From Laburnicola sp. R22_1 (Eukaryota; Ascomycota; Dothideomycetes; Pleosporales; Didymosphaeriaceae), in NCBI GenBank assembly GCA_014281115.1, contig JACONQ010000002.1, positions 4,402,001 to 4,466,000 on the forward strand: a stretch of 64,000 bases of DNA. The letters run 5' to 3'. The notes under the pieces were generated by a model, which did no database searches, had not been told where the DNA came from, and was given only the letters and a program-made list of their open reading frames with translations. The position numbers were made by a program, and so were the translations under genes. Shown here one piece after another: positions 1 to 11,407 of the stretch (position 1 is its first letter; each line of letters begins with the position of its first letter).

Positions 1-1433
1 GTATGGTTGCCATCAAAGACCTTCGGAGGATGGCGTTACTGAACGATAACACTGAGAAGCACACTGTCTGGGTTCATCGCCTGGTTCAGGATGCTGTTCT
101 GCGGAAGTTGGGCTTGAGTGAGACAAGGCCTTACGCAGCCTTCACTACAACAGTCTCACTGTTGAGGAATGTGTTTCCGATCCAAGGCCCCCGGCCAGGA
201 GTCGTGGACCGAGTGTGAAGACTTCCTCTCGCACGTACGCTCCCTGCATGAACGCTATGTCGAGCTTGGTGAGCGAAAACCCATTGCGGCCTCCGTGGAC
301 TTGTAGAACTGCTACACAGTTGCGCCTGGTAAGTTCCGAGCTTCAACCATATAACACCCTCCTGAACATGAGCAGGTATCTTTGTGAAAGAGGGAGGTTT
401 GAGGTCAGTTCAAAGCTCATTCAGACAGCAGAAAACGTCTATCAGACGTTAGAGTATAAAGACAATGATCCATTCCGCGCAGACTTACTTACCTTCAAGC
501 TATACTATACTAACGAGACCGACCATCACAATTCTTCCATCGATCTCGCTACTGAGGTACTTAACATTCGAGAAGAAGAAGTACGTACTGGATTGCTTGA
601 GGAAGATCACCCTAATCGCGCGAATGGCTTCATGAACCTCGCTGTCATATACGCCAAAGTCGATCCTGAGAAGGCTATTGAGCTCAACATCACTGCCCTG
701 TCGATTCGCACCAGGACTACGCGATTCAAAGAACAACAAATACATGGCCTTGCCCTGAATTACCTCAATCTAGGTCGGAGCTATTGGTGCGCTGGTCGTC
801 TAAATGAGGCTGCAACGTCGTTTGAAACGTGTCTTGCAACTCTAAGTGCAAGGGAGGAAAGCTGCGGTGAACGCTTTGCGTTGTAAGTGTAGCCGCTTTT
901 ATGCGATGAACTGACTCCCTTTTGGCATACAGCTAACAGATTTTAAGAGCGTATGGGCTCTTTGGTCCCTCGCAAATGTCCAAATCGACCGTGGCAGGCT
1001 TAAGGATGCACTTATCCTTCACACTGAAAGTATGGAACTCAATGAGAAGATCCTTGGCTCGGCGCATCTCAAGACCGCTGCAAGCTATCACAGGATGGCA
1101 TGGCTACTTTGGAAGCAGGGAGAGCTGTCCCGAGCGGTGTAAGCGACCATTACTCATTATTAGTTCAGCTCTTGACTAATGATGTACAGCGACATCCTAA
1201 ACCTAGCGTTATCCGTCTATGATGACCGTGCAGATGACTTAACGGCAGAGCGTGCCCGATCAAATTAGTTACTGGCTCTGATTCTAAAAGACGCCGAGCC
1301 CACTGACCACGAGAAGTGGAAATCAACACTTCGAGAAGCGCAGAAGCTGCGGGAGAAATTGGTAGGCGCGAACGAATCTGGTCATGGCGAGCAGGAAGAT
1401 TACGACAATTTGGTTACTTACTTTTACCGGTAG
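1..1433 (+). pseudogene. Broken C-terminal part of an NB-ARC/TPR (STAND) protein, truncated by the window edge
   Basis: The reading resembles the tail of fungal NB-ARC/TPR proteins: an HRLVQDAVL-like segment at the start, then ELLHSCAWYL, and helical TPR repeats with DHPNRA, LNLGRSYW and HLKTAASYHRMAWLLWKQG signatures. Two introns are recognisable (about 330-377 and 1139-1189). The frame is interrupted. It shifts near the C5 run at 187-196 and shifts back around 315-320, so the stretch between is conserved in protein but in another frame. An in-frame TAG lies at 1266-1268, after which the same frame stays open and protein-like to a stop at 1431-1433. The junction after 882 (exon restart near 948-950) is not cleanly resolved. 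TAG from CAG is the change expected from RIP-type C-to-T mutation. The start lies upstream of the window. Pseudogene status is likely; assembly error in the C run is the alternative for the frameshift pair but not for the stop. Confidence 0.7.
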
Positions 1434-3168
1434 GTAATGAGTGTCCTAGCGCATCTTGTTTTCTTGTTCACACCGCATAAACACTAACGAGGTTGGGTTT
1501 TAGGTGACCTTTTAGCTCTTCGTGTATGATCTGTTTAGCAAATGTGTACGTAGAGTAAGGTAGGATTTTTCTAGATCTTTGGGCCTTTGACGCCAAGTTA
1601 TCTATCAAACTTAAGATAGTTCCATGCCAGCTCCATGCCACTTCTATGCCAGCTCCATGCCACTTCTATGCCACTTCCATGCCACTTCCATGCTACTTCC
1701 AGACAATCCACTCATAACAAAGCTCCTTCTTAGCATAGAATAATTCTTTCCTATCCAAGATACCTAAACGTAAACCAGCGCCGTATTGTTAGCTATAATA
1801 TTAATATTCTCACTATAGAGGTTTAGGCATTGTAGAAATTCTTATATTATACATAGTGTTGAATAGACTCTATAGCCAGCTATATAAACAGAATGGTTAC
1901 ATATTTATTTAGTAAAAGCAGAGGGTTGTATAGTATATAGAGTGTATAGAGGGGATAGTGTAAGATAAATAGATCTAGTTATTACTTACTTATCTTCCTA
2001 TAAAGATATAAATAGAAAGGAGAAAAACTCTATAGAGTATAGACTATAGCGTATAGGTATTATATAATCCCCATATAATGCCTATTATATAACAACCTTA
2101 ACACTATTAGAAGTCTTGCCTATATAGTATATTAACACATAGCCTATTTTATAGTAAAATATCTACTATATATATTCTAATATAGTTATTATAGTATAGT
2201 TATTATAGTACGTACTTTGTGTAACTGCAAGCACCTTAGCCTCTACCTCCACTAAGAAAGAGTATCTACACGCATATCTTTGGCGTATAGTAGGCAAAAA
2301 AAGTAACTATATTAAACTGCTAGCTGTATAAGATCCTAGAGGTTAACAAGTACATTAATTATTGTAGAATCTCCTAGCTATTATCTAGGTAACGTATTAA
2401 GAAGTCCGCCTTGTATAAATATTAACTATAGGCTTTAGAACATATTTTTAATTAATATAGACTATTGCCTATCCTAGGATTAGCTTTACAAACTAGGCAA
2501 AAGTAATATATATATTAAAAAAAAAGGTTTAAAAGAAGTGCTAGAACTTTAAGTTACGAAGGTAGTTAATTTAAGTTCTATACTAATAATAACTCTATAC
2601 AAAGCAACTAAAGTGGTATATAAGTATAGTTAGCCATCCACAGATTAATTTAGTAAGTGAGCTATTCCTTATCTCCACAGGGTATGTGTATCCGTTGCTT
2701 TTTCGTTAATTAAATGCTGGCAGAACCTCAGTAGGTAAGAGCCCACAAGCGCTCCTGTCGTTTGAAAATTCATTACAAAAGCATTTGAGCACCTCTTCCA
2801 CATACGACCATAGGAAACTGAAAATTGGGCTTCCCGTCCGCTCAGCCTTACACAAGCAGTTTACCGGCGGATTAGTATTCAGATCCGTGAGGGCTGGAGA
2901 ATCCCCGCTGTTGTATGTTTTTTGCAGAATTTGACTTTTTTGGGTCACGTGACGTTCCTAGCGCCTGGGCGTCACGGCAGCTAGTGTAAGCACAGACACT
3001 TCTCACACCCACGCAATCGCGCATCCAAGCGTCCGCACTGCTTATAGAGAGCCCCCATACTTTTTGAATATACTAAGCAAGGTATCTTGTACACCACAGT
3101 TAAGAATCACAATAACCACGTCGCGCAAGCCAGGGAATCAAGCTATAAAGGTATTCTGTCTGAAAGAA
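1434..3168. other. AT-rich, TA-dinucleotide-rich stretch without genes
   Basis: From about 1,740 to 2,660 the sequence is strongly AT-rich and full of TATA, CTATAG and TAGTATA words with very few CpG. No open frame of note exists. This is the look of a RIP-degraded transposon remnant, though I recognise no transposase. The block at about 2,660-2,960 is of ordinary composition and contains an 80-codon open frame on the minus strand (2706-2948) that I cannot assign. A perfect palindrome with an E-box core (GTCACGTGAC) sits at 2944-2953. Confidence 0.6.
1621..1700. repeat. 11-bp tandem repeat, about 7 copies
   Basis: Seven tandem units of an 11-bp word, TCCATGCCACT or TCCATGCCAGC with single changes, run from 1621 to 1697. 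It lies between the broken TPR gene and the AT-rich block and is not in a reading frame I can support. Confidence 0.85.
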
Positions 3169-3208
3169 GACTTCGCGCACTCTCGGTACACGGTATAACG
3201 CGGTTATG
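3169..3208 (-). repeat. Copy of a dispersed motif of about 40 bp
   Basis: Read on the minus strand, it contains GTTATACCGTGTACC followed by GAGAGTGCGCGAAGTCTT. It matches the copies at 10.8, 59.3 and 59.4 kb and, over about 45 bp, the copy at 56.8 kb. It lies about 440 bp beyond the stop codon of the bHLH gene. Confidence 0.6.
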
Positions 3209-3648
3209 GAAAGAAAGGTATTCATCAATTGTACTATGTATACAATAAAGCCGCCTGCAGGCGATGAAAACCACTAAACGCCATTCACCCATACCCGTGG
3301 TCACCTGCCGATGAAGCCGGCGACCATCCATAACGCCAGGGGAACGCCGCCCCTTAGCCAGTAACATCACCAGCGATGTCCAAACCAACACAAACACAAA
3401 ACACAAAACCAAAACCAAGCGCAATCTCCGATGTTGAAATGATTAAAAGAGTCCATCGATTGAGAAGGGGGGAGAGCGAGGAGCGAGGGCGATGCACCCA
3501 TGCTTTTGAAAGAGTCGATCCCTACACCGAGGGGGCTTAATGAGCGATCCATCATCATTCGAAGTCTATTCTTCGTCTGTGTCTCCGAACGCCGTAAAAT
3601 GCTCAAGGGGAATCCATATCGACAAGAAGGGCAGGTGCGCGAGGAACA

Positions 3649-4962
3649 TCACTTGTTCTGACTGAGCTTCATGTCCATGACGTACTGCATCAGCGAGCAG
3701 TCTTCGCACTTGACAAGCGCTTGCAGTGCCTTGATGCGTTGCTTGAGGAGCAGGTTCTCGTCGTTCAGCGTCTTCTTGTCCTTCTCCATCGTCTTGATGT
3801 AGGCGGTTGCCGAGGCAAGGATGACGGCCTTGCTGGGTTTCGACGGAGTGGGAAGGTCTTCGATATCAGCGCCATCGCAGGCGCGTTGGTTTTGCTGGAG
3901 TGATGGCACAACACGACGGAGCGATTCGAGTTGGGTGTTGAGCGATTCGCGGTACTTCCGCTCGACTTGGTTGTGCGGTAACCGCCTACGGGGCTTGGGC
4001 TTCTCGTCGTGGGTCGGGGCTTGTGGAGAATCTTCAGACTCGCTCTTCACCTTGGACTGGAGCTCGGTACTGGCCCCGGTCGAGAACTCTCGGCCTTGCT
4101 CATCGGCAGAGCCGTTGCTTTCCGATCTCTTTCTGGTGTGGGACTTGATTTCCACGACACCGTCTTGGGGAATTACTTCCTGGGGCTCATTAAGAAGGTC
4201 GGCCATCGTAGACGTAGGGAGAGAGTCATCGTTCGCGAACAGGAATGGAGCGCATCCTCCTCCGCAGTTCGACGGGTTCGGCGGTGGTCCATCCTGATCG
4301 TGATTTGGGCACAACGGCGAGGTCCAGCATGCCGAAAGGATATCGGCCTTGGCCTTGTGTGGGCGCTTGGTCGTTGCCCCTGCCGAGGTGGTGTTCTCGG
4401 GCGAGGCCTTTGGCGGGTTGGGAGATGCATTCGGTCCGTTGGGAAAGGTCAAGTCCTCGACGAAACCGGATTCAAGGTTGTTGGGGAACAGCGACTCATA
4501 CTGAGGATTAGGAAAGGTCTTGGCCCTGGCGACAGACGGCGTCTGCGCGGGCGGCATTTGGGAAGCACGATGAGGGGGGGCTGCGAACGAGGCGGGGTTT
4601 TCTGGGGTCAAAGGACTGTTTCCTGTCAACCCAGTGCCCATCGAGGGTTCTGGAGACGACTCGGATGTTGATTCGCCGCCAGTGGTCGAATTACCAAATG
4701 GCTGCAGCACCTCCAGGTCGCTTAGAAGGTAGTCGTTAGGGGCGAAGAGAGAGTCGTCGAAGTAGGGATCGGCTGATGTGGCGTTGAGCAGAGAGTCAAA
4801 GTGGGCAATGGGCCCAGCTTCTGCTGAGCCTGAAGTGCGCGTCGAGCGTGATTTGGACATGTCAAGAGGGAGGTCTGTTGGCGGTTGTGTGATGTCCGGC
4901 CATTGATCGTTCGGTATATTGAAGGCATCATCCAGAAGAAAGTCACTCCAGTCGAGTGCCAT
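3649..4962 (-). CDS. bHLH transcription factor with SREBP-type helix 1
   Basis: A single-exon gene for 437 residues. The basic helix-loop-helix lies at about residues 328-400: the basic region reads LPHNQVERKYRESLN and helix 2 follows SKAVILASATAYIKTME. The Tyr in ERKYR is the residue that marks SREBP-like bHLH proteins and broadens recognition from the E-box to sterol-response-type sites. No membrane segment is visible, so it should be a soluble nuclear factor rather than a membrane-tethered SREBP. Helix 2 runs into a leucine-rich coiled region (KKTLNDENLLLKQRIKALQ) for dimerisation. The first 320 residues are Ser/Pro/Thr-rich and acidic, as in activation regions, with four clustered Cys at 212, 218, 233 and 237 of unknown role. 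It resembles the fungal SAH-2/SclR-type bHLH group; which subfamily is uncertain. Confidence 0.9.
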   Translation of the reverse strand: MALDWSDFLLDDAFNIPNDQWPDITQPPTDLPLDMSKSRSTRTSGSAEAGPIAHFDSLLNATSADPYFDDSLFAPNDYLLSDLEVLQPFGNSTTGGESTSESSPEPSMGTGLTGNSPLTPENPASFAAPPHRASQMPPAQTPSVARAKTFPNPQYESLFPNNLESGFVEDLTFPNGPNASPNPPKASPENTTSAGATTKRPHKAKADILSACWTSPLCPNHDQDGPPPNPSNCGGGCAPFLFANDDSLPTSTMADLLNEPQEVIPQDGVVEIKSHTRKRSESNGSADEQGREFSTGASTELQSKVKSESEDSPQAPTHDEKPKPRRRLPHNQVERKYRESLNTQLESLRRVVPSLQQNQRACDGADIEDLPTPSKPSKAVILASATAYIKTMEKDKKTLNDENLLLKQRIKALQALVKCEDCSLMQYVMDMKLSQNK

Positions 4963-6262
4963 GGTGATTGTTAGAGATTTGCCGGAGCTTCTGATGTCTC
5001 ACGCGAGGATCAGGAGATTCTCAGCAGACGCTGGGGCGAGCCGCCAAGGCTGGTGGTACGACTAGGCTGTGCCTGGACACGGCTGCGAGAGGGTAGATAA
5101 GCTGGCTTCCCTCCTCACTCGGAAGAACGACTGTATAGTGCTGTAGAGGTAGAGCGCAAGGCTTGCTGGTGAGGGTGTGAGTCGAGGGAGCAAGCCAAGG
5201 TAGGGCAGCGCTGAAAGGTCGAGTGCGGCCCCGCCCGGGTTATGACGGTGCGGTAACTCGGCGGTTTCGCACAGCACAGCTTCTGGCGGCAATAATGACT
5301 GACGGCCGCTGGGCGAGCTCCAATGTCTGTTGGTGTGGGCGTGAAGATGGATCTAGGCTGCCGGCTGTGAGACTCAGAGACTGCAGACAGGAGCAACGCC
5401 CCTCAAAGTGAAGTTCCGGCGTGGCGCTGAAAACTGAGGACGTTCCACATGGGGATCAGGCCATCCTGGTGGCGTGATGTCTGGAAGGCCGCCAAGACGC
5501 TAGCCTGCTCTGGCCTCGCCTGCTTTATGGGCTCATCGTTGCACGGCGAACAACGGAACAGGCACCGCCATGGCCACGGCAAGCTAGAACACCACGCCGT
5601 CGTCGTCCCTCTCCAGGGCTCCCGATGAGCATCGTGACAAGTGCGTCGGCCGTTTGCCGTGAAAGACATCGCGAAAGCCCGTCCAGCGTCGGCAGCGGCC
5701 GCTAGGAAAGCGCCCGGCTAGCCCGGCTGTCGACCCCGATTCCGACATTCAGGAACCACTGTATCGACGATGCTGCGTTCATACGACCCGCTGTGCAGCT
5801 GATCACAGCCGTCGTGCAGGTCGCGTATTCTCCTCGGTTCGAGCACTGTGGAGTGCCGTTTAACTTATTTACAAGACACTCCAAGCCCGTCGGCGCATTC
5901 CGATGCTGGGGGACAGCTGGCACGCCTGTTTCAGTACGTACATCCAGCTGGCCCACATTCCCGAGTTTTCTCCCACCCGACCATCACAACAAGGATCCGC
6001 GAGGCGCTTCACTGCCGAGCCGCTGTAGATTCGAGCGGGCGCCCCCACCTCCACGTTCCTGTCTTCACCGCTTTGCCTTGTTCGAGCAACATCATATAGA
6101 ATTGCACGGCAAGACGCCCAGATTCGACATATCAAACATAGTGTGGATTGAGAGATTGTACATTGAATGTCCACTCCACCGCGGCCTAGCTGATTGCCCA
6201 TCAATCCGAACTATGTTCTTGTGGTATGTTACGAGGACTGCGTTTGTCGAGGCTGATCCATT
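4963..6262. other. Intergenic region between two minus-strand genes
   Basis: 1.3 kb between the bHLH start and the RING gene stop. Open frames here are short, overlap on both strands and resemble nothing. It most likely holds a long bHLH promoter and leader plus the 3' UTR of the RING gene. I see no RNA gene or repeat. Confidence 0.5.
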
Positions 6263-6845
6263 TTAGACCATAAAGGCGACCAACGGTTGCTCGTTTCTGC
6301 GGCGAGGAGTCGATTGCGAGGCACCCGGGATGATGGATCGATGGCACAACGGGCAATACTCGTTGTATCTGCTGAACCAGTCGTCCAGACATCGTCGATG
6401 GAAGACGTGGTGGCATTGAAGGCCGCGAATTTGTGATGCATCGTCGAAGATCTCCAAGCATATGACGCTATGACTTCCATCAGTATCTCTCTGCCAGCCA
6501 TGTGAGGTGATGCGCACCACAGCGCCTCATCGTATTGCCCTTCTGGACGTCTCTTCTGCTCCTTCTTCGCCCAGTCGACAAAGCGCTCGCTTTTTACCGC
6601 GTGCTCGAGTTTGTCTAGTCGCTCTGTTGGGCGGTTCTTGTTGTGCTTCATCGTCCCTAAGCACATGGGGATGATCCAAACACTGAAGGAGTCGTCAGCA
6701 AAAGCGGTGCGCGCGAATACAGTTGCCCATACATCATCAGTATCACAAATAGAATGGCAACAAAGATCAATGGCACAGCCGCCGCCACACCGACAAAAGC
6801 ATTCTTTCCAAAATCGGGGTCTACTCCATCTTTCTCGTCAGCCAT
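6263..6845 (-). CDS. Membrane-anchored RING-H2 finger protein (probable E3 ubiquitin ligase)
   Basis: Three exons (6845-6733, 6682-6518, 6467-6263) give 160 residues. After a short acidic N-terminus a hydrophobic stretch (VGVAAAVPLIFVAILFVIL) forms one membrane segment. A basic helical linker leads to a canonical RING-H2 finger, with ligands C93, C96, C111, H113, H116, C119, C131 and C134 in the spacing C-x2-C-x14-C-x-H-x2-H-x2-C-x11-C-x2-C. Both introns are 50 nt. The first carries a GCTGACG branch site. The second (6517-6468) is decisive: splicing creates the split Cys93 codon, the first zinc ligand, which an unspliced reading replaces by Ser. Family knowledge suggests E2-dependent ubiquitylation at an endomembrane; the substrate is unknown. 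Confidence 0.82.
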
Positions 6846-7701
6846 CGGGAGTAGGTACAGGTGGCGACTGTGGAAGTTTCGACGAGGCCAGAATTTAGCA
6901 ATGCCAGGGCTCCAAGGCGAGGTGGTTGCTCCCGGCCCAGAGGGTGTGCCTCCAAAGATCGTACAGCGTCGTAGGTTCGTGTTGTGGCACGCTTGTTCGA
7001 CTAAACGGATATCACTCGTTGCGCTCGGCGCGACAAGCTCATGCTGGAAGCGTACACCGCAGGCATAGGAGAGGGGTTGGAAACCAAAACAGAGCGCCTC
7101 ATTTCTTTAAAGAGCGTCGTGACAGTCAAATCTTGTGTCGATTGTGGCGCGTCACCTGAGCTATCGCCATACAGCAGGCCAACAAGCTGAGAGGTGTCGT
7201 CGGGCTTGGTATATCTCATGATGCGGGGTAATCTGTTGGTTGATTCGCGGTTCGTATCGTCGGCTTCCTGTAAAACGTCTGCACCACGGATGACGTACCC
7301 TGTCCTCTACTTGATTTAGCTGAGCCGAGATTGGTGAGTTGGCACTGGCAGGCTGGGGTGGTAACAGGGCATCGCAAGGGGCCAGCCAATGTGTCTTGAG
7401 GTGTTGACGTGGGGCTGCCTGGACAAGTCGGCTGCCCATACCACCGTCTGGTTCTGTTCACCAGAGCTCACTCCAAAGGTAGGTAGTTGACATCCGCGCA
7501 AGCCAACGTGCACATAGACGGACCATCATCAACGACGATGCATATCGGCAAGAATAACCGCACAGAAACGGCCCCCGATGCGGCGTGGTAAGCGGTGTCA
7601 AATGAGAAGACGCGAAACGGAGTTGGTGAGCCACACAAGCCACATTCTGCGGCTGTGCTATTCTTAGGCGTCCAAGGCAAGGCAACGAAAATAGGTCTGC
7701 G
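6846..7701. other. Intergenic region between RING gene and F-box-like gene
   Basis: Divergent spacer serving the minus-strand RING gene and the plus-strand gene downstream. A 154-codon minus-strand frame (7468-7932) with a helical, charged stretch overlaps the start of the downstream gene. I cannot tell whether it is real. No other feature is supported. Confidence 0.4.
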
Positions 7702-8715
7702 ATGCCCACGCACCCGGCCTCCTGCGCTCACTTTCCCTTCAGCAGCCTCATAAACACGCTGCGCTGCCGTGTACATCTCGCGTATATCCCGCGCTCTTTC
7801 CTGTTTCTTTTGTTCGAGTTCCTGTCGCTGTGCCGCATCGCTCGTCGCGCATATCCGCATCCCCGCTTCACCACTTACGCGCCGGTAAACGCAAGGCAGC
7901 TCTTTCCATTCAGCATGCGCAACAGCAAGCAAATTGAGCCATTCCGGTTCCTCGACCTGCCCAAGGAATTGCGCTTAATGGTGTACGAGTGCCTGCCCCG
8001 GAAGATTAAACACCACCAAACGCGCCACCCCGACGAACCATCGCACCGCATGACCGTTATCCTGAGATCCGTCCCCGTAGCCATACTCGCAACATGCAAG
8101 CTCGTCCACGCCGAAGCGCTTCCCATCGTCCGCGCCACAACCAAACACTTCATCCTCGATGCGCCGCCCAGGATCATCGACGGCGTCAGCGGTCGCGGCG
8201 AAGGCCGCATGCTCGATGTCCTCGTCCGAGCTTTCCTGAAGCAAATCGACGCCCTGCAAAACCACGACCTCGGAAAAGGCCCCTGCTTGACGATCCCGCA
8301 GCTCTTCGACGGCCATCTCCGCACGGCCCTGCAAAGCAAGCGCACGAGCCGGTATCTCGTGAAATTCATCCACCAAACGGGGCACCAGTTGAAATACTCG
8401 GCTGCTCGGAACGGCGGCCTCGGCGGACTCCAAGCCATCGAGCTTGTCAAATACACGTCTGGCATCTCGGGGATCGGACGGCATTGGGCGCTCGGCGCGG
8501 ATTTACATGCTTTGAATAATCGGCTGCATCATCGGGGGTTTGCTATGGTGTGTGCGGGGGTGCTTCCTGCGGGTCTGGCGGAGACGTCGGGTCGGATGGA
8601 GGGAGATGTTCTTGTGCCGCAGCATGTTAATTTTCAGGCGTATGGGTTGCAGTGCTATGTGCTTTCGATGCAGCAGATGGATGAGAGGGCTTGGGTGGAA
8701 GGGTGGCTGGAGTGA
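7702..8715 (+). CDS. F-box-like domain protein (hypothetical)
   Basis: An uninterrupted frame of 337 codons. The first recognisable part is [19 protein letters not shown], the LPxExRxMxY pattern at the start of many small F-box-like proteins of Dothideomycetes. The text before it has poor protein character, so the ATG at 7915 (MRNSKQ) is a better start, giving about 266 residues; the outer start is kept as the limit of the open frame. The rest shows no catalytic motif. Members of this group may bind Skp1 or be orphan proteins; function is unknown. It is similar only in the LPxExR motif to the gene at 11408 and its broken paralogue at 30.5 kb. Confidence 0.7.
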   Translation: MPTHPASCAHFPFSSLINTLRCRVHLAYIPRSFLFLLFEFLSLCRIARRAYPHPRFTTYAPVNARQLFPFSMRNSKQIEPFRFLDLPKELRLMVYECLPRKIKHHQTRHPDEPSHRMTVILRSVPVAILATCKLVHAEALPIVRATTKHFILDAPPRIIDGVSGRGEGRMLDVLVRAFLKQIDALQNHDLGKGPCLTIPQLFDGHLRTALQSKRTSRYLVKFIHQTGHQLKYSAARNGGLGGLQAIELVKYTSGISGIGRHWALGADLHALNNRLHHRGFAMVCAGVLPAGLAETSGRMEGDVLVPQHVNFQAYGLQCYVLSMQQMDERAWVEGWLE

Positions 8716-9326
8716 GACGTCGCCCGTATGATGGTTCGTCCGACTGGATTTTTATTGCAAGTCGACACGGATCATGATTCTTGCGTCGACAGTGGCCTGC
8801 TGGTACGGTGCCATGTCCGTCGGTTTTAACGGCGGATGCTTGCGTCAGCTGCATCTCTACGCGGAGGATTCGACGACGCATCATCCATGTATTGAGCGTG
8901 GAGGGGCATATTTTTGCCTATGGTCCGAAGGAAACGCGATACTCCGCGGTATGTACGGCATCCGTGGTATGTACTGATCGGAGGCCATAGATAGACATGG
9001 GAGTCAAAAAGCTGACCTGACACAGCCTCAGTTGACCGTCCCGTCTTTCGACGAGTACGAGTACGCGGAGCTCTAACAACCCTCTACATGCCCCTGACTG
9101 CCTCAAAGGGATGGAATACAGGCTCATTGCATTCGAAAGCTGGGCCCACGTATTTACAACATATCCCATGCCGAAGCACTAGTCAGGTCAGGTTAGCGAA
9201 AGAAAAGGAAAGTCAAGCCGAAGAAGATGGGTAGGTCGCGCAATCATACCACCTACCCACCGCACCTTTTCCTTCCACGGTATATAGCCGAGACAGACGG
9301 TACAGTGTTGGTTGCTGGACAACACC

Positions 9327-9354
9327 GAAGAAGAAGAAGAAGAGGAAGAAGAAA
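9327..9354 (+). repeat. GAA/GAAGAG microsatellite
   Basis: About nine GAA-type triplets with one GAG interruption. Confidence 0.85.
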
Positions 9355-10001
9355 GGAGTGGATACATATACACATATACATATAGCTATATTTTCTCGCC
9401 GTTCCGATCCGAGGGTGATTCGATTGCCTTTCTGCCGCGTATTATCTGGCTGGGATGTGTTTTACGTGTACTATGCTGGATGTTTCGTATTTCGGGTGAC
9501 TTTAATGTTGCTGCTGTGGGGGTGTTAAGGAATGTACCTAGGCAGGTAGTAGGCAAGTAGTAGGCAGGTAGTGTATAACTTAACTAGGTTGTTAGGATTA
9601 TTTGCAGTGGGTAGTTGAAGATTCTACTTGTTGTATGCTTGGTTTACGTGTACACGTACACGGTTCAAGGTAGAAAAACTAGAGATTCGTTGATAGTAGT
9701 TCAACTGCCAGTCCGCGGCTTAAACTCCAGGACAAAATCGCTCACCCGAATTGGAATTTGAATTCGAGAGCGTACCTCGCTCTCTCTTTTTGCTCGGGTG
9801 TTCACATGGGTACGCGATAGGTAAGGAAGGCGTGATGTCTTAGTATCCGGAATCCACGTAATACAACAACTGTGCTTGGAAAGGAAAGTCGTAATAAGGA
9901 TAGCTGACTCCTAATCCGCGTGCACCTAGGTCTTGGATCGGCACAACATTGCACAGCTTAAGTGAACTGACCTGAGCTGAGTTGAACGAATTGAACTGCG
10001 A

Positions 10002-10021
10002 GTTTGTTTGTTTGTTTGTTT
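10002..10021 (+). repeat. (GTTT)n microsatellite
   Basis: Five GTTT units in a row. Confidence 0.85.
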
Positions 10022-10814
10022 CTCTGTTGCTAGTGAGTGCTCGCTCGCTCGCGGATTTAGATCTTCTAATTTTGTCTTTTTAAGTAGGTGGGTTGCTATA
10101 GTTCTTTATCTAGTTTGGGGGGGAGGGTTTGATGGTGTGTAGGGTGGTGTGGTGTGGTGGAGTGGTGCTGGGGCGGGCTGGAGGGGTGAGTGGGTGGGTT
10201 GGTGGGTTGGATGATTATGTAGGACTTGAGGGAGCGTACATTTGGTTTTGTTCCACTCTAACTATCCTAGCTAGGGCACTGCGATATTCTACATGATGGG
10301 CGTATGATTAACTTGATTATATGTATATAATATCTTGCGTAGAGATGGTATATATGGACCATAGGGCAATTGTTGGGTATTTTTTTTTAGTATAGTATAC
10401 GCGGGATGTGGAGTTTTATACGAAAAATGGGTTTGTTGGAGGAGGTAGGGAGGGGAGGGAGGGTGTAAGACGGGACTCTGGGTTAGATACGGAGGGGGAT
10501 TTGATGAGTGGATGGAATGTTGCCTCAGGTGGAGATGGGAGGTTAAATTGAACTGGGGTAGTTTGTGCCTGTATGGTGTGTTAAATTAATTCTACCTAGG
10601 GGTAGAACAGAACGACAAAGGCTTTCATCTCAAATAACATGACAAAAAAAGCAGAGCCCCCTGCTTAGTAAACAAAAAAGAGCGTGAAAAGGTGATCACA
10701 AAAAAAATATGCCTGTATAAACTGTTAAATTAGGCTTATTGGTTTGCCTTTGTGAAGTGTTAAGTGCGTGTTCTCTTTAGTAATGATACTACGTGATACT
10801 ACGTTTCATTTACG

Positions 10815-10856
10815 GTGTTTTACCGTGTAGCGAAAAGTCGCGAAGTCTCGTCTTAG
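10815..10856 (+). repeat. Copy of a dispersed motif of about 40 bp
   Basis: Reads GTTTTACCGTGTAGCG, then AAAAGTCGCGAAGTCTCGTC, followed by ATGTGCACCTA. The last word also follows the copy at 36.2 kb. It lies about 560 bp before the gene at 11408. Confidence 0.65.
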
Positions 10857-11407
10857 ATGTGCACCTAAAAAACAGTGTATATAGTGGATGTCCTCATGGC
10901 AATGGTAGATAACCTAAGATAATTGAACATGCGGAGGTGTTAGACATGATGCCGATTGCATGCCATGTAGACGCGCTGCGTTCTAAAACACTTTATTTAA
11001 TATCCAACCGCCATTCAAACACAAAACAAGTCACTGAACAACTTACCCAGCTCTGAGCCAACAGATTTATACCATATCATGCGCTGCAGTCTTGGCCAGC
11101 TTTAGGTGTTCTGCTTCGCGCCCGTGTTGCACACCGCAGTGAAAACCCGAAAGCCCTGCCTTTCACTCACACTGATGAGTACCCAACTACCCGAGCTCCT
11201 TCCTCAGTCGTTTGCTAGCTCCAAAAAAAAGTGCTTGGCAATTTTCGACTGCAGTATAAACAACGCACCCCGACTCTCTCCCCACTTTCCTCCCCAGAGC
11301 AGTGCTGACCCGCCACTCTCGCCGCCACTTTCGTCTCCACGACTCTCTCGCGACTTTCTTCTCCAGACCAGTGCTAACAGCTGCCAGATCTTGGCAGCCC
11401 TCTAAAG
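10857..11407. other. Upstream region of the 11408 gene
   Basis: No coding frame that looks real. CT-rich with TTTCTTCTCC-type stretches just before the start codon, as in fungal promoters and leaders. Confidence 0.4.

Larger units (their letters stand above)
8716..10814. other. Gene-free intergenic region with simple repeats
   Basis: No convincing coding frame. It holds a GAA run (9327-9354), a GTTT run (about 10002-10021) and a G-rich stretch at 10,110-10,210 with repeated GGTGG and GGGTGG words that could form G-quadruplex on the plus strand. Confidence 0.5.

Noticed and set aside
4009..4671. 220-codon plus-strand frame opposite the bHLH gene
   Set aside because: It is the shadow of the Ser/Pro-rich coding strand; the minus-strand product has a clear bHLH domain.
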